Below are positions 33,553 through 34,894 of a stretch of 34,894 nt of DNA, piece after piece. Each line of letters opens with the position of its first letter. The stretch's first letter is position 1. Position numbers and translations under genes: made by a program. The notes beneath the pieces are model-generated. The model saw nothing but the letters and a program-made list of their open reading frames with translations. It searched no databases and was not told the origin of the DNA. Origin of the DNA: Bacteroidales bacterium (GTDB taxonomy: Bacteria > Bacteroidota > Bacteroidia > Bacteroidales > Dysgonomonadaceae); assembly GCA_012838585.1 (NCBI GenBank), contig DUPB01000052.1, positions 1 through 34,894 on the forward strand. The letters are read 5' to 3'.

Positions 33553-34894
33553 ATGAAGTCTATGCATTCAACAAAAATCAGTCGGAGGGAGTTTATTGGA
33601 ACCTCTGCGCTGGCCATTGGCGGGCTTACCATTGTTCCCGCCCATGCTGTTTCGGGTTTGGGACACGTCGCTCCCAGCGATAAACTGAACGTTGCCGGAG
33701 TCGGAATCGGGGGAATGGGTCGTGGCGATTTGGAAGACGTTGCCAAAACAGAGAATATCGTGGCGCTTTGCGATGTTGACTGGAATAATTCGGTAGAAAA
33801 TGTATTTAAGATTTATCCGAAAGCGCAACGATATAAAGATTATCGCGTCATGCTGGACAAACAAAAGGATATTGATGCTGTAATCGTTGCCACACCCGAT
33901 CACACACACGCCATCATCAGCATGGAAGCCATCAGAAGAGGAAAGCACGTTTACACTGAAAAACCGCTTACACACACGGTGTACGAGGCAAGAATGTTGG
34001 CTGAGGCAGCCCGTGAATATAAAGTAGCCACCCAAATGGGTAATCAGGGACAAGCCGGAGATGGGCCTCGCAGATTGCAGGAGATGATTCACGACGGGGC
34101 AATCGGTACTATTGAAGAAGTTCACGTCTGGACAGACCGTCCGAACAGAGGCTTATCCGACACGTACTGGCCACAAGGTGTAAAACGCCCGGAAGAGACT
34201 CCCCCGGTACCCGATACCCTTGATTGGGATTTATTCACAGGGCCGGCACCATTGCGCCCCTATCATCCCTCTTATCACCCTTTCAAGTGGCGTGGATGGC
34301 TCGATTACGGAACAGGTGCGCTTGGTGATATTGGCTGCCACTCCTTCGATTCGATTTTCAGGATACTAAAACTAAAATATCCAACAACCATTCAAGGAAC
34401 ATCCACATTAGTTAACGGAGATTCTTTCCCGCTTGGCTCCATGGTTACTTACGATTTCCCGGCAAGGGAAAATATGCCTCCATTACGATTGACGTGGTAC
34501 GATGGTGGATTGCGCCCACCGCGCTTAGCCGAGATAGCTCCTGGAACTCAGATGGGTGCAGGCGGTGTGTTGTACTTGGGAAGTAAAGGAGTAATTTTAG
34601 GCGACCAACTCTTGCCAAAATCATTGAATGATACTTATAAAAGACCTGAACCGTATCTCAAGTCCTCTCCCGGACACCGTCAGGAATGGATCCTCGCGTG
34701 TAAAGGAGGTGAACCGGCCGGATCAAATTTCGATTGGGCAGGACCGCTAACCGAAACAGTGTTGCTTGGAAATATCGCGTTAAGGCCCGAGTTAAGGGAA
34801 AAGATGAGTTACCAAAGTCTGGATTTCGATCCTGTAAAATTCTCGTTCCCCAATATGCCGGAAGCCGACCAATTCCTGCATTACGAATACAGGG
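33553..34894 (+). CDS. Tat-exported Gfo/Idh/MocA family oxidoreductase, 3'-truncated by the window edge
   Basis: NAD(P)-dependent sugar oxidoreductase with a twin-arginine signal (ISRREFIGTSALAIGGL, cleavage near PAHA), so it is exported folded with its cofactor. A Rossmann domain (VAGVGIGGMGRGDLED, ALCDVDW, VIVATPDHTHA) carries the family lysine in EKPLTHTVYEARM. The C-terminal half contains WRGWLDYGTGALGDIGCHSFD, typical of the exported Bacteroidetes subgroup. The frame is open to the window end, about 447 residues visible. Starts at 33532 (overlapping the previous stop by 8 bases), 33553 and 33562 all retain the signal. Together with the DUF1080 gene it suggests oxidation of a glycoside to its 3-keto form before cleavage. 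Confidence 0.92.
   Translation, partial: MKSMHSTKISRREFIGTSALAIGGLTIVPAHAVSGLGHVAPSDKLNVAGVGIGGMGRGDLEDVAKTENIVALCDVDWNNSVENVFKIYPKAQRYKDYRVMLDKQKDIDAVIVATPDHTHAIISMEAIRRGKHVYTEKPLTHTVYEARMLAEAAREYKVATQMGNQGQAGDGPRRLQEMIHDGAIGTIEEVHVWTDRPNRGLSDTYWPQGVKRPEETPPVPDTLDWDLFTGPAPLRPYHPSYHPFKWRGWLDYGTGALGDIGCHSFDSIFRILKLKYPTTIQGTSTLVNGDSFPLGSMVTYDFPARENMPPLRLTWYDGGLRPPRLAEIAPGTQMGAGGVLYLGSKGVILGDQLLPKSLNDTYKRPEPYLKSSPGHRQEWILACKGGEPAGSNFDWAGPLTETVLLGNIALRPELREKMSYQSLDFDPVKFSFPNMPEADQFLHYEYR

Overview
The window looks like a chromosomal segment of a Bacteroidetes bacterium (order Bacteroidales). The evidence is two SusC/SusD outer-membrane pairs, many lipoproteins with short lipoboxes, promoters with the Bacteroidetes -7 motif TAnnTTTG, weak Shine-Dalgarno usage, and Bacteroidetes-restricted families (DUF4959/DUF5126/DUF5000, DUF4998, DUF1735/DUF4361, BACON, DUF2723, DUF1599). 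I cannot name the species; a Dysgonomonadaceae-like member is a guess.

Layout. (1) 1-1191 is the 3' two-thirds of typA, cut by the window edge. (2) About 1200-19160 is an accessory island of two head-to-tail nutrient-uptake operons. Operon A (1426-10047) is SusC, SusD, a DUF4959/DUF5126/DUF5000 lipoprotein, a DUF4998 lipoprotein and a metallo-beta-lactamase-fold lipoprotein. Operon B (10372-19157) is an IPT/TIG + NHL-repeat lipoprotein, SusC, SusD, a DUF1735/DUF4361 lipoprotein and a BACON/Fn3/DUF1735/DUF4361 lipoprotein. No glycoside hydrolase, sulfatase, hybrid two-component sensor, SusR or ECF sigma/anti-sigma gene is present. The two operons share a near-identical 44-bp promoter block with similar leader lengths, so they are probably co-regulated from elsewhere. 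(3) A 20-bp perfect hairpin at 19166-19216 separates the island from a minus-strand housekeeping cluster, read as DUF1599 - MauE/DoxX-like membrane protein - tpiA - SPOR protein - folE. (4) A minus-strand LysM/M23 peptidase is divergent from a plus-strand DUF2723 (GT117-like) membrane protein, which is followed by a polysaccharide deacetylase. (5) A minus-strand secreted alpha/beta hydrolase converges on the deacetylase. (6) Plus-strand rlmN and pdxA follow. (7) From 32484 a lipoprotein with a DUF1080 (3-keto-glycoside hydrolase) domain is followed at once by a Tat-exported Gfo/Idh/MocA oxidoreductase that runs off the window.

How it fits together. The island is a surface uptake system: TonB-dependent SusC barrels with SusD lids, plus several predicted surface glycan-binding lipoproteins, with degradation presumably encoded elsewhere. 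The end of the window probably starts a separate carbohydrate locus using oxidation to 3-keto sugars. By eye, island genes and the last two genes are more AT-rich than the housekeeping genes.

The best candidates for something new are the shared promoter block, the enzyme-free twin SusCD island carrying an MBL-fold lipoprotein, and the structured leader of operon B. No rRNA, tRNA, CRISPR array, transposase, integrase or phage gene was recognised.
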